DNA of 64,000 nucleotides from an uncultured Lachnospiraceae bacterium (lineage in GTDB: Bacteria > Bacillota > Clostridia > Lachnospirales > Lachnospiraceae): positions 1 through 64,000 of the forward strand of contig CAJUFE010000015.1 in NCBI GenBank assembly GCA_910585635.1, given 5' to 3'. The position numbers and the translations under genes were made by a program. The notes under the pieces are model-generated. The model did not search any database and was not told where the DNA came from. It worked only from the letters and a program-made list of their open reading frames with translations. Positions 34,076-43,759 of this stretch are shown piece after piece (within the stretch, counting starts at the first letter, position 1; every line of letters begins with the position of its first letter).

Positions 34076-35674
34076 TGTGGAGGGCGCGATCAGCTCGATC
34101 AGGATCTGGATCACGATGAAGAAGCCGATGCGTGGGTTGATATCGATGTGCCGGAATTCCTCCTTCGGATCGTTGGTGCAGACGGCGATCGTACTGCAGG
34201 GGATGATCGGTGAGCTGTGGTCGCTGGTGAGGAGGATCGTGGTGAGCCCCCGCTCCTTCGCTGTCTGGAAGGTCTTAAGGTAGCGTTCGGCGTGGGCGCT
34301 GGCTGTTATGACCAGCAGGATGGCGCTGCTGTGGATGTTCTGGACCAGCCCGTCCAGCAGAGAGTCCCATTCGATCAAGATGCACGGATAGTCCAGGGAA
34401 TGGAGCACGATCTGCAGGTATCGCGCCGGGAGGGCGCTTAAGTTGGTTCCGTAGATGTAGAGAGGCCGCCCGCTGGTCAAAAGCTCGGCGATCTTCTCCA
34501 TCTGACCAAGGTCCAGGGAGAGGATCGTATCCTTTAACTGGGCGACGGTGTGGCTGATGTATCCATCCGGGGAAAAGGAGGCCTCCTGGCATTCATGGAG
34601 CTCACTGCGGATCTGGTATTTTAAGTCATTATATCCGCTCAGCCCCAACTTTTGGCAGAAACGGACGATCGTGGCATTGGAGGTGTAGAGCACGGCACAC
34701 AGGTCGCGCAGGTTCATGTGGAGGGCTGCCGTCCCATTAGCTTCGAACCAGGCCAGGATCTCCTTCTCCGTCTCGGTCAGCTTGAGCTGGCGGGCATTTG
34801 CAAACAGGGGCAGTACGGTAGCCTCCTTTGGGGGGCACAGCACCGCAGCCTCCTCCTTGCGGTGGGGGCCGTCGCCATCTTGCGGGACGCACACCTCGGT
34901 CTTATAGCGCAGATAACACTGGATGATGGTATTGATCACAAAAAAGATCGGCAGGCGGGAGGTGAACTCCGCGCCAAGGTTTTCCCGCTGGTCCGTAAAA
35001 AAGCGGAAGTTGATATCCGAAAGCTCGGCCACCTCATTACTGGTATAGGGCGTGACCGACAGGATCAGGAGGCTGTTCGCCTGGGCGATCTTGCCCAGCC
35101 GGATCGTGGCGGGATATCTGCCGGAGGTGCTGATCAGGACCAGGAGTGAGCCCCGGGGACGGCTGTGCAGGATGTGCTGGAACATCTTGATCGATCCGAT
35201 GAGATAGACCTCCTGCCGCCCGATGGATAAGAGCAGCTTTTCAAGGTACTCCACGGCCACCGAGGTCAGACCTCCGGGCGACCATAAAAGGATCGGGCAG
35301 CCGCTGTCCAGATAGGAGAAGACCTGCTCCAGCTGCTCCTCGTGTACCAGCTTCGCGGTGGCCTCCAGGTTAGAACGCATCGTATCGATGGACATCCCGA
35401 TCGAAAAGGCATGTCCCACATTAGCGGCAGACTCCTGCGCCCCCCGCTCCCGTATCTCAGCCCGGAGGGCGTATTTAAATTCGGAAAAACCGGAATATCC
35501 CAGCTTTTTACAGAACCGCAGGATCGTTGCCGGGGAATAGTCCACATGGCCGGAAAGCTCCTTGATGCTCATCTTCAGCAGCGCTTCGGTATTTTCATAG
35601 GCATATTTTAAGATCGCCAGTTCAGGGCGGCTCAGGCTTTTGATGATCTGATCGCTCAATCGGAGAAGGATCAT
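34058..35674 (-). CDS. Tandem double RpiR-family regulator (HTH-SIS-HTH-SIS)
   Basis: A 538-residue protein with two complete RpiR units in a row, about twice the usual 280 residues. The first HTH has YSPATILRFCKKLGYSGFSEFK and the second TSNATIVRFCQKLGLSGYNDLK; each is followed by a SIS domain for phosphosugar sensing. The frame opens at 35701, but GAGG lies 6 nt before the ATG at 35674, and a -10 TATAAT at 35704-35709 would leave the longer start outside the transcript. It converges on the GH4/PTS operon and probably regulates it. The two halves are diverged, so the duplication is not recent. Confidence 0.88.
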   Translation of the reverse strand: MILLRLSDQIIKSLSRPELAILKYAYENTEALLKMSIKELSGHVDYSPATILRFCKKLGYSGFSEFKYALRAEIRERGAQESAANVGHAFSIGMSIDTMRSNLEATAKLVHEEQLEQVFSYLDSGCPILLWSPGGLTSVAVEYLEKLLLSIGRQEVYLIGSIKMFQHILHSRPRGSLLVLISTSGRYPATIRLGKIAQANSLLILSVTPYTSNEVAELSDINFRFFTDQRENLGAEFTSRLPIFFVINTIIQCYLRYKTEVCVPQDGDGPHRKEEAAVLCPPKEATVLPLFANARQLKLTETEKEILAWFEANGTAALHMNLRDLCAVLYTSNATIVRFCQKLGLSGYNDLKYQIRSELHECQEASFSPDGYISHTVAQLKDTILSLDLGQMEKIAELLTSGRPLYIYGTNLSALPARYLQIVLHSLDYPCILIEWDSLLDGLVQNIHSSAILLVITASAHAERYLKTFQTAKERGLTTILLTSDHSSPIIPCSTIAVCTNDPKEEFRHIDINPRIGFFIVIQILIELIAPSTHKKGP

Positions 35675-35703
35675 GGGGGACCTCGCAGAAGATATTTTCA
35701 TCC

Positions 35704-35732
35704 ATTATAGCATGGGGGGCGGCTTTCGGCAA
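35704..35732 (-). promoter_or_regulatory. Promoter of the double RpiR gene
   Basis: On the minus strand TTGCCG (35727-35732) and a perfect TATAAT (35704-35709) have a 17-nt spacer. The predicted transcript start near 35697 supports the internal ATG at 35674. Confidence 0.6.
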
Positions 35733-35932
35733 GAGACCTGCGCCAGCACCTATCGAGTATTAAGTGACCGGTGTAGGAGTGGGCCGTAACGGTGTGAGCG
35801 GGTGTGGGATATAACGGCTTTTTTATAGATCCTGGCGTTTTTTTAAGGACCTTGTGTGGATCTGGTGCGGTCGAGGGCGAGATAGGGTATGCTTTCCTTA
35901 AGATAAGACATGTGCCAAAGGAGGAAAAACCT

Positions 35933-37663
35933 ATGCTCACGAACCCGATCCTAAGAGGCTTTCAGCCCGATGCCAGCGTATGTGTTGTGGGAGAGGACTA
36001 TTATATCGCCACATCGACCTTTGAATGGTGGCCGGGGGTGATGATCTATCATTCCAGGGATCTGGCCGATTGGCGGCTGGCGGCGCGGCCATTAAACCGG
36101 AAGGGACAGCTGAGCCTTACCGGGGACCGCAACTCCGGCGGGATCTGGGCTCCCCACCTATCCTATAAGGATGGACGGTTCTGGCTGATGATCACCGATG
36201 TGAAGACAGACCAATGTTTTAAGGACACCTTGAACTATATCCTGTCCTGCGAGAGGATCGACGGGGAATGGACAGATCCGGTGTTCGTCCATGCTTCCGG
36301 CTTTGACCCGGCTCTGTTCCATGATGAGGACGGGAAGACCTATGTGATGAGCATGCTCTGGGACTACCGGCCTTATAAGCCGAATTTTAACGGGGTGGCC
36401 CTACAGCAGTACGATCTGGAGGAAAAGAAGCTTTTAGGGGAGAGGAAGAAGATCTTTGGCGGTTCCGGCTGGGGGCTTACGGAAGGACCCCAGATCATGA
36501 AAAAGGATGGGTGGTATTATCTTCTGTGCGCGGAGGGCGGCACAGGCTTCAGCCACGCCAGTGTGGTGTGCTGTTCAAGGGATATCTGGGGGCCCTATGA
36601 GATCTCCCCGTACACGCCGTTTATCTCTACCCGCTTCGCGCCCCAGTCCCCCCTGCAGAAATGCGGCCATGCCAGCTTCCTGAAAGGCCCTGGGGGCAGA
36701 TGGTATATCACCTATATCTGCGCGAGGCCCCTGACCCTGCAGCGGGGAGACTGTGTGCTGGGCCGGGAGATGGGGCTGGCAGAGATCGTCTGGACCGACG
36801 GATGGCCCCATATCAAGGACGCGGAGGAAGCGCCCTATCTGGTCCCGCAAGGCGGGAGGATCCGCCTGCCGGACCGGGAGGTGATGCTGCCCGCGCCGCC
36901 GGTCAAGGAAGGGTGGAATGCCTTTACGGTGCCGCCGTTGACGGTGGATATCCCGGCAGGTCCCGATCCTGAAATGGAGGATAGGTCAGAGAAAGGACAT
37001 GCCAGGGAGATGGCGTCCACCCGGCAGACCGACTGTAGCACAGAGACGGATTTCGATGAAAAGGAGCTGCCGGACTATCTCCACACGCTGCGGGAGCCTC
37101 TGGGAGAGCACATGTCCCTGACAGAGCGCCCAGGCTTTTTGCGGCTTTACGGACAGCAGTCCATCGCCTCTCTCCACAGCCAGACCATGGTGGCCAGGCG
37201 CTGGCAGAGTGTGCATTTTACGGCGGGGACAGAGCTGGAGTTTTGGCCTGAGAGCTATGAGCAGATGGCTGGTCTCACCTGCTTTTACGACACGGAAAAC
37301 TATATGTATGCCTATGTCTCCTACGATGAGGACCGACGGTGCAGGATCTTGGATATTTTGGTATGCGAGCATGGGAAAACTGTGGTATGCTTAGGAGAAG
37401 AGCGGATCTCTATACCGGATGGAGTGGAGCGCATAGGTCTTGAGGTGCGGGTGGACAGGGAAGAGCTGCAGTTTTTCTATAGCTGGCTTGGGGAGCCCTT
37501 AAGGCCTTTGGGCGGGAAGCTGCCTGCCTCCCATCTGTCAGACGACCATATCCGGGAGAGCGCTCTGGTGTTCACCGGGGCTATGGTGGGGATCTGCGCG
37601 CAGGACATCTATGACCACAGCACCTATGGAGATTTTGCCTGCTTTTACTATCGGGAAGCATAA
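35933..37663 (+). CDS. Glycoside hydrolase family 43, beta-xylosidase-like
   Basis: A 576-residue five-bladed beta-propeller glycosidase with a C-terminal beta-sandwich, like GH43 beta-xylosidases (XynB). Catalytic residues visible are Asp13 (LRGFQPDASVC, base), Asp125 (GFDPALF, pKa modulator) and Glu184 (GLTEGPQ, acid). GGAGG precedes the ATG at 35933; the upstream frame extension is not needed. No signal peptide is present, so it acts on imported oligosaccharides. A polar, poorly conserved insert (about 345-380, EDRSEK to FDEKE) separates the two domains and makes it longer than the usual 530 or so residues. A two-component system follows. Confidence 0.9.
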   Translation: MLTNPILRGFQPDASVCVVGEDYYIATSTFEWWPGVMIYHSRDLADWRLAARPLNRKGQLSLTGDRNSGGIWAPHLSYKDGRFWLMITDVKTDQCFKDTLNYILSCERIDGEWTDPVFVHASGFDPALFHDEDGKTYVMSMLWDYRPYKPNFNGVALQQYDLEEKKLLGERKKIFGGSGWGLTEGPQIMKKDGWYYLLCAEGGTGFSHASVVCCSRDIWGPYEISPYTPFISTRFAPQSPLQKCGHASFLKGPGGRWYITYICARPLTLQRGDCVLGREMGLAEIVWTDGWPHIKDAEEAPYLVPQGGRIRLPDREVMLPAPPVKEGWNAFTVPPLTVDIPAGPDPEMEDRSEKGHAREMASTRQTDCSTETDFDEKELPDYLHTLREPLGEHMSLTERPGFLRLYGQQSIASLHSQTMVARRWQSVHFTAGTELEFWPESYEQMAGLTCFYDTENYMYAYVSYDEDRRCRILDILVCEHGKTVVCLGEERISIPDGVERIGLEVRVDREELQFFYSWLGEPLRPLGGKLPASHLSDDHIRESALVFTGAMVGICAQDIYDHSTYGDFACFYYREA

Positions 37664-37694
37664 GGATCGAGAAGAGAGAAAGGACAAAAGAAGG

Positions 37695-39272
37695 ATGATA
37701 CAGGCGATCCTGGCAGATGATGAGGGGATCATCGTAAAGGGACTGAAAAAACTGATCGATTGGGAGCGGCTGGGCGTGGAGATCGTGGGAGAGGCCGGCG
37801 ACGGGGCGGAGGCCCTGGAGCTGATCAAAAAAAAGGCGCCCCAGCTGGTGGTATCGGATATCGCCATGCCCGGCTTATCGGGCTTAGAGATGCTGCGCCA
37901 GATCGGCAGCCAGGGGATGAACACCAAGGTGATCTTCATCAGCGGCTACCAGGAATTTTCCTACGCCCAGGATGCGGTCCGCTATGGGGCGGTGGACTAT
38001 CTCCTAAAGCCGGTGGAGCAGGAGGAGCTGGAGCGGGCGGTCTTAAAGGCGATCGCGCTGATCGACGAAAAGGACCGGCTGGAGCTGCTTTCGGATCCAG
38101 GGCCGACGGATACGATCCACCAGCTCTTTAAGAAGATCGGCGGCAGCGGGGAGTACGCCAGGGAGGATCTCTACAGGCAGTTTTCCGGCCTGGACATCTC
38201 GGTGGAGGATAAGGCGATGGTGGGCGTGGGCTTCCGCCTGTACACCCTGAAGGGGGGAGAGGCGAATGCCAGGATGCAGGAGCTGCTGCGGTTCTCCGCC
38301 GCTAATAAGATCCAGAAGCTTATGGAGGAGCGGGGCTGGGGCTTTATGATCAAAAAGGAGATCAGCGCCTGTTACGGGGTCCTCCTGCTGGAAAAGGGGG
38401 AAGGGAGACCGGTCGTAAAGGACCGTATCCGCAGGCTCATGGCAGCGGCCGACGGCCAGAAGGGGCTGGTGGTGAAGGCAGGTGTGGGGGAGCTGGTGGA
38501 GGATATCACGCTGCTCCCTCTGGTCTATAAGACCGCCAGATTTTCCATGGAGCTCTACTATTTTACCGAGGAGGAGATCATCTGGTACGAGGATGTGGAG
38601 AAGGAATTCCACGGCTCCTTTGAGCAGTACCAGGAGGAGGTCCGGAAGCTGGAGCAGAGCCTCTCAGACCGGGCGCGGTCGGTGGAAGAGGAGATAAAAA
38701 GGGTCCTGGCGGTGATCCGGGACCTCCATTTCGGTAATCGGTATGCGGCCTTGAACCGGTGCAATCTGATGCTGTCCGAGCTGCTCCAGGACCTTTGCGG
38801 GATGTACCTGTTGGACCGGAGCTGGATCGGGGAGGGGGAGCGATGTATGGAGCAGATGCGGCTCATGCCCACCTACCGGCAGACCTGCGAGCTGGTGACG
38901 GCGTTCCTTGAGCGGGTCCATCAGCAGATCCTCTCCGGCGGCAGCGGGGAGTATAATGAAGCGCTGCGGATCCGCCAGTATGTGGAGGACCATTTTGACG
39001 AGGATCTGACCCTGGAGACCATGGCCCGCATGGTGGGGATGAACCCCTATTATTTCAGCAGCTATTTTAAGAAAAATACCGGGATGAACTTCAAGGCCTA
39101 TCTGACGGATATCCGGATGACGGAGGCAGCCAGGCTCCTTTTGAACACTGACCAGAAGGCCTATGAGATCGCCCGGCGGGTAGGCTACCGGAACGTGCGC
39201 CAGTTCAATGAAAATTTCAGAGGGAGATATGGGAAGAGTCCGAATGAGTACAGGAAGGAACAGAAGCGATAG
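37695..39272 (+). CDS. YesN-type response regulator with AraC DNA-binding domain
   Basis: A 525-residue regulator. The receiver domain has phospho-Asp55 in VVSDIAMPGLSG and Lys in YLLKPVE. The long central region (about 130-410) is helical and contains a coiled segment. The C terminus is an AraC-type double HTH (LETMARMVGMNPYYFSSYFKK, then AYEIARRVGYRNVRQFNENFR). The ATG at 37695 follows an AAAGGA site; the earlier open frame overlaps the GH43 end. It pairs with the histidine kinase at 40515 and probably controls the neighbouring xylosidase and uptake genes. Confidence 0.9.
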   Translation: MIQAILADDEGIIVKGLKKLIDWERLGVEIVGEAGDGAEALELIKKKAPQLVVSDIAMPGLSGLEMLRQIGSQGMNTKVIFISGYQEFSYAQDAVRYGAVDYLLKPVEQEELERAVLKAIALIDEKDRLELLSDPGPTDTIHQLFKKIGGSGEYAREDLYRQFSGLDISVEDKAMVGVGFRLYTLKGGEANARMQELLRFSAANKIQKLMEERGWGFMIKKEISACYGVLLLEKGEGRPVVKDRIRRLMAAADGQKGLVVKAGVGELVEDITLLPLVYKTARFSMELYYFTEEEIIWYEDVEKEFHGSFEQYQEEVRKLEQSLSDRARSVEEEIKRVLAVIRDLHFGNRYAALNRCNLMLSELLQDLCGMYLLDRSWIGEGERCMEQMRLMPTYRQTCELVTAFLERVHQQILSGGSGEYNEALRIRQYVEDHFDEDLTLETMARMVGMNPYYFSSYFKKNTGMNFKAYLTDIRMTEAARLLLNTDQKAYEIARRVGYRNVRQFNENFRGRYGKSPNEYRKEQKR

Positions 39273-40518
39273 GAAAAGACAGCCGGGCGCGTGGCGGTCC
39301 GGCTGGTCCTGCGGTATGCTCTGTGTGCTGCTGTGGGCGGCAGGCGGCTGTGGTATCCGGACAGAGGAGGCGGCCACGGAGAACTTGACCGAGCTGCAGG
39401 TGATCTATTCCTCCGGCGATATCCGCTGGACCGGGAGCATGGAATGGGTGGCCGAACAGTTCATGGAAGCGAACCCGGATATCCGGGTGACCTTAAAGGC
39501 ACCTACGGATGTAGAGGGGCAGAGCTTCACGGACCGGCTGAAGGCCATGATCGCCCAGGACGGATTTTATGATGTGGTGGAGCTTAGAGAGGCGGCCCGG
39601 TTCGCGGGAGCGGGGTATCTGATGCCGCTGCCGGAAAGCCTGACCGACCTGCTCCGTCCGGAGGAGAAGGGGGAGCAGGTGTGCTATGCCATCCCACGCT
39701 ATACGACGACCCTGGGGATGATCTATGACCGGGGGCTTTTTCGGCGTCTGGGGCTTTCGGAGCCGGAAAGCTACGAAGAGTTTTTGGATATCTGCGAGAA
39801 GATCCGTCAGGCGGGCGTCAGCCCGGTGGCGGTGGGCGGCGCGGATCTGTGGCACATGGGATTTTGGGGGAATCATCTGTACCAGAACGAGATCCTGGAT
39901 GCCTGTGAGGAGGCGGACTGGAGCAAGGAGAGGACAGGAGAGATGCTGAAGGGCTTTCGGAGCTTGAGCCAGGAGGGCTATATCGAGGCCCGTTTTTCCA
40001 CGGTCTCGGACAGCCAGACCGTCCAGGAGCTGTCCTCCGGCAGCGCGGCTATGCTCTACAGCGGCCCCTGGATCATCGACCAGGTGCTGGGGCTGGACCC
40101 TGAAAAGGAGCTGGGGTTTTTCTATCTCCCCGGAAAGGACGGCCGGACCCGGGTGCCGGTGGACCGTTCCGTCACATGGGGGATCAGCGCCAGGACAGCT
40201 GAGGATGAGGCGCGGGTGGAGGCGGCAGTACGGTTCCTGCGCTTTTTTTATTCAGAAGGGATCTATGAGCATGTGCTGGCCCAGATGAACGCGGAGCCTG
40301 TCACGGTGCGGGTGTTAGATGGCGGGGAGACCATGGCCCGGCAGATGGTGCGGAAGGCCGCAAAGGAGGGGATGAGCTACTGTGACCGGCTGGTAGGAGA
40401 CGCCGGGACGCCGGACGGCTTCCGCAGCTTTTACGACCAGTGCCTCCAGGAGGTGCTGTGGGGCGGGACGCCGGTGGAGGACATAGCAAAGGAGCTTGAG
40501 GAGAGGTGGGAGAGGTGA
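39244..40518 (+). CDS. Extracytoplasmic sugar-binding lipoprotein (family 1 solute-binding protein)
   Basis: A lipoprotein of about 424 residues. The signal peptide ends in the lipobox AAGGC (Cys36 with the chosen start). The mature part is an ABC-type family 1 sugar-binding fold (LQVIYSSGDIRW, then ANPDIRVTLK and a C-terminal GAPD-like helical lobe). The start is ambiguous: ATGs at 39229 and 39244 are both inside the end of the response-regulator gene, and GGAAGAG spacing favours 39244. No permease genes are adjacent. Its place between the response regulator and kinase, overlapping the kinase by 4 nt, suggests that it presents a sugar to the sensor. Confidence 0.82.
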   Translation: MSTGRNRSDRKRQPGAWRSGWSCGMLCVLLWAAGGCGIRTEEAATENLTELQVIYSSGDIRWTGSMEWVAEQFMEANPDIRVTLKAPTDVEGQSFTDRLKAMIAQDGFYDVVELREAARFAGAGYLMPLPESLTDLLRPEEKGEQVCYAIPRYTTTLGMIYDRGLFRRLGLSEPESYEEFLDICEKIRQAGVSPVAVGGADLWHMGFWGNHLYQNEILDACEEADWSKERTGEMLKGFRSLSQEGYIEARFSTVSDSQTVQELSSGSAAMLYSGPWIIDQVLGLDPEKELGFFYLPGKDGRTRVPVDRSVTWGISARTAEDEARVEAAVRFLRFFYSEGIYEHVLAQMNAEPVTVRVLDGGETMARQMVRKAAKEGMSYCDRLVGDAGTPDGFRSFYDQCLQEVLWGGTPVEDIAKELEERWER

Positions 40519-42311
40519 ACAGGAGACGGAAAAGTATCTTTTTTCAGCTCACCGTGGCTTTTTTGCTTTTGGGGATCCTCCCGCTGACCATTGCCGGGGC
40601 GGTGCTGTATGGGCAGTTCAGTCGGAACCTGGAGCGGGTGATGCTAAAGGACATGGCACGGATCGTGGCCTATACCTGTGATAATGTGGCGGAGATGGAA
40701 ACAGAGTGTGACGAGCTGACCAAGCTGGTCTATGATATCCCGCTGGAGGACGGGCGCTGGCTCTGGGAGTGCTTAAAGGAGACACATGGACCGGAAAGCG
40801 ACAGGAGGCTCATGGTCAACGGGCTGATGAAGAAGATCCTGGAGCGGGACAGCAAGATCGCCAGTGCCTACTTCATCGACGGGCAGGGCCAGGTCTACTA
40901 TGCCACGGCCAATACCCAGAAGGTGCTGGATGAGGATACACTTAAAAATGCGCTGGCGCAGATGGGGCTTGAAGGTCCCGGCCTGTCGGTGGGGCCTACC
41001 CATGTGGATGACTATTTCCCTCAGTCGAAAAACCAGGTGCTCACCTTTTCCCGCTCCTATCAGGATGTGTCCGGGATGGGGACCTTAGAGCAGTCGCTGG
41101 GCAGGCTGTATGTGGACATCCACTTGAGCAAGCTCTCCGGCGTGCTGGAGGAGCCGGATAAGGAACAGCAGGGGATCCTGCGGCTGGTGTCAGCAGACGG
41201 TCTCTGTATCTACAGTACAAAGAAGGAGGAGATCGGGAGCATGGCGCAGACCGGCGCGGGGGAGCCAGGGGAGCTTTACAGCGGCCGCGGCCGCCGGTCC
41301 GACTACTGGACCTGCAAGGAGATCCCCGGCTGTGGCTGGAAGGTGGCGCTGCAGACGCCCAGGTCTGCCCTCATGCAGAACTTAGATCAGACACGGAAGG
41401 TGGTGCTCCTTTTCGTGGGAGGCAGCTTCATCGTCCTGTTCCTTCTCTACGGGCATTTCCTGCGCCGTCTCAGGAGGCCGGTGAGGGAGCTGGAGCAGGG
41501 GATGTACGAGATCCAAAAGGGGAACTTCGGCGTGCGCGTCCAGGTGGAACGGGAAGATGAGCTGGGGCATCTGGCCAAGGGGCTGAACCACATGGCCCAG
41601 GAGCTGGAGGCCTATATCCGCCGGGTGTATGTGGCGGAGATCCGGCAGCGGGAGGCGGAGCTGGATGCCTTGAAATCCCAGATCAAGCCTCATTATCTGT
41701 ATAATACCCTGGACGTGATCCGCATGATGGCCTTAGACCATGAGGATGGCCAGACGGCCCAGATGGTGGAGAGCCTGTCCCGGCAGCTGAAATATCTGAT
41801 CGGCTATAACAGCGACCGGGTGCCTCTGTACCGGGAGATCGACAACATCCGGGAGTACTTCGTGATCATGGGGGCCCGCTATGAGCATAAGATCCATCTG
41901 GAACTGGACATCGCCGAAGAGACAGCCGGCTGTCCGATCATCAAGCTGAGCCTGCAGCCGATCGTGGAGAACGCGGTCCGCCACGGCCTGCGCCAGAAGG
42001 GCGGCGGCACGGTGCGGATCGAGACCGCCAGGCGGGATAAGGAGCTGGAGATCATCGTGATGGACGACGGGGTGGGTATGGATGAGGAGACCCTAAAGGC
42101 CCTGCAGGCCTCCATGGAGAGCGGTCAGGTGGGGGAGCGCAGGGAGGATGGCTGGCATCATGTAGGACTGAAGAACACCTATGACCGGATCCAGAAGAAT
42201 TTCGGCCCGGACTATGGGCTGGAGATCATGAGCGATGAGGGCGTGGGGACGGTGGTGATCTGCCATCTGCCCTTTTTGGAGGGCAAAGAGGAGGAGCACT
42301 TTTTGCTGTGA
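40515..42311 (+). CDS. YesM/LytS-type sensor histidine kinase
   Basis: A 598-residue membrane kinase. A first transmembrane helix (about 8-32) is followed by an extracytoplasmic sensor region to about residue 290, a second helix (VVLLFVGGSFIVLFLLY), HAMP, and the His_kinase domain with H393 in QIKPHYLYNTLD. A HATPase with N-box LQPIVENAVRHG and G-box DDGVGMD follows. I use GTG 40515 because it overlaps the lipoprotein stop as GTGA and has AGGAGAGG 8 nt upstream; GTG 40506 is an alternative. It phosphorylates the response regulator at 37695. A terminator follows at 42333. Confidence 0.9.
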   Translation: MNRRRKSIFFQLTVAFLLLGILPLTIAGAVLYGQFSRNLERVMLKDMARIVAYTCDNVAEMETECDELTKLVYDIPLEDGRWLWECLKETHGPESDRRLMVNGLMKKILERDSKIASAYFIDGQGQVYYATANTQKVLDEDTLKNALAQMGLEGPGLSVGPTHVDDYFPQSKNQVLTFSRSYQDVSGMGTLEQSLGRLYVDIHLSKLSGVLEEPDKEQQGILRLVSADGLCIYSTKKEEIGSMAQTGAGEPGELYSGRGRRSDYWTCKEIPGCGWKVALQTPRSALMQNLDQTRKVVLLFVGGSFIVLFLLYGHFLRRLRRPVRELEQGMYEIQKGNFGVRVQVEREDELGHLAKGLNHMAQELEAYIRRVYVAEIRQREAELDALKSQIKPHYLYNTLDVIRMMALDHEDGQTAQMVESLSRQLKYLIGYNSDRVPLYREIDNIREYFVIMGARYEHKIHLELDIAEETAGCPIIKLSLQPIVENAVRHGLRQKGGGTVRIETARRDKELEIIVMDDGVGMDEETLKALQASMESGQVGERREDGWHHVGLKNTYDRIQKNFGPDYGLEIMSDEGVGTVVICHLPFLEGKEEEHFLL

Positions 42312-42332
42312 ACAGAGGAAATTTCAGAAAAA

Positions 42333-42364
42333 GGGGAGGGCTTTTTAGACATCAGGCCCTCCCC
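42333..42364 (+). terminator. Terminator-like hairpin after the sensor kinase
   Basis: A perfect 9-bp stem pairs GGGGAGGGC (42333-42341) with GCCCTCCCC (42356-42364). The following ATTGTATT is only weakly T-rich. Confidence 0.65.
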
Positions 42365-42427
42365 ATTGTATTGCCCGAAAGGCCATGATAAGCTGTGACC
42401 TGTAAGATAAAAGAAAGGAGAGCAGCC

Positions 42428-43240
42428 ATGGGATATCAGTTACTCTGCCTGGATCTGGACGGCACGCTCCTGGATGCGAAAAAGCAGCTTTCGCCTGAGG
42501 ACAGCGCGGCGGTCCGGCAGGCCTGGAAGGCCGGGACCCAGATCTGCATCGCCTCTGGGAGAGGCGCTGGATCGGCAGGCGGATACTTAGAAAAAATGGG
42601 GGTCACGGGGAGCGTGACAGCCTTGAACGGCGGCCAGGTGGTGTGCCATGGAACCGAGATCTACCGGGCCGAGATGACGCCAAAGACCGTGGGAGCGGTG
42701 CTGCAGATTGTGAAGGAGATGGGGCTGACCGGCTATTTCAATGACGGGGAAAAGACCTTGGCCGTGAACGAGGATGAGGCCTCGATCCGCAGGCGTTTAG
42801 GGAACGATCCCATGCTCCTTAAGACCTATCAGGTGGAGACAGAAGAGAGCCTGTGGGAGAAGGTAGCCGGGGGAAGGCAGAAGATCGTGAAGATCAGTAT
42901 CCGGGAGGACGATCCTGAGCGTTTAGAGGAGATCCGTAAGAGGGTGGAGGCGAAGGCAGCGGCCGGTGTGGCGAAGTCGGATGTCAACTATCTGGATATC
43001 TTCCCCTCCGGGCAGTCCAAGTGGACCGGCATCGAGAGGCTGCTCCGACACTTGGATATCCCGGCAGGCGACTGTGTCTGCTTCGGGGACAATGAGAACG
43101 ACCAGGAGATGCTCGTGCATGCGGGATTGGGGATCGCCATGGGCAATGCCAGTCCAGAGCTAAAGGCCGCGGCGGATCGGATCACAAAGCCTGCCGGAGC
43201 CTGCGGGGTCGCCTACGGGATTCGGACCTGGGTCTTGTAA
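42428..43240 (+). CDS. Cof-type HAD-IIB hydrolase
   Basis: A 270-residue HAD phosphatase with a C2-type cap. Motif I is LDLDGTLLD (Asp9 and Asp11), the Lys motif lies around SKWTGIERLL, and motif IV is CFGDNENDQEML. AAAGGAG precedes the ATG at 42428. Such enzymes dephosphorylate sugar phosphates or flavin/pyridoxal cofactors; the substrate cannot be chosen from sequence. It heads the strand that leads into the mannose-family PTS genes and may be cotranscribed with them. Confidence 0.88.
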   Translation: MGYQLLCLDLDGTLLDAKKQLSPEDSAAVRQAWKAGTQICIASGRGAGSAGGYLEKMGVTGSVTALNGGQVVCHGTEIYRAEMTPKTVGAVLQIVKEMGLTGYFNDGEKTLAVNEDEASIRRRLGNDPMLLKTYQVETEESLWEKVAGGRQKIVKISIREDDPERLEEIRKRVEAKAAAGVAKSDVNYLDIFPSGQSKWTGIERLLRHLDIPAGDCVCFGDNENDQEMLVHAGLGIAMGNASPELKAAADRITKPAGACGVAYGIRTWVL

Positions 43241-43310
43241 GGAACAGTCCAGGGCCATCGGAACGGCCGCTCCTGTAGAGCGAGGATCGGAACAAAGAAA
43301 GGAGAAGGAT

Positions 43311-43727
43311 ATGGACAAAAAGATTATTTTGGTATCTCACGGAAAGCTGTCCGCAGGGATGCTCCACTCGGTGCAGATGATCGTGGGAAAGAACGAGACG
43401 ATCTCCTGCATGGGGATGCTTCCCGGGGAGCATTATCAGCCCATGGTGGATGCGGTGGAGCAGCAGCTGAAGGACCACCCAGACACCCAGTATATCGTGG
43501 TGGCAGACCTTCTGGGAGGGAGCGTCTGCAACGGCATGACCACCCTGACCGGCTATCCTAACATGAAGCTGATCGCTGGGATGAACATGGGCCTGGTCAT
43601 CAACCTGCTCTTAGCCCCCGGAGCCTTGAGCGACCAGGAGATCGATGCCAAGATCCAGGAAGCGAAGGATATCTGCCATCGGGTGGTGCTGGAGGAGAAC
43701 GACGGGGATGGGGATGATTTCTTCTAG
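43311..43727 (+). CDS. PTS EIIA component, mannose family
   Basis: A 138-residue EIIA of the mannose/N-acetylgalactosamine family. The phosphorylated residue is His10 in SHGKLSAGM, and the core motif ADLLGGSVCN is present. It passes phosphate to the EIIB encoded at 45313. An acidic tail ends the protein. GGAGAAGG precedes the start. In hyaluronan-type loci the EIIA gene sits beside the GH88 hydrolase, as here. Confidence 0.9.
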   Translation: MDKKIILVSHGKLSAGMLHSVQMIVGKNETISCMGMLPGEHYQPMVDAVEQQLKDHPDTQYIVVADLLGGSVCNGMTTLTGYPNMKLIAGMNMGLVINLLLAPGALSDQEIDAKIQEAKDICHRVVLEENDGDGDDFF

Positions 43728-43759
43728 CGGGAGGAGCAGGACATGTAGCTCCAGATAAG

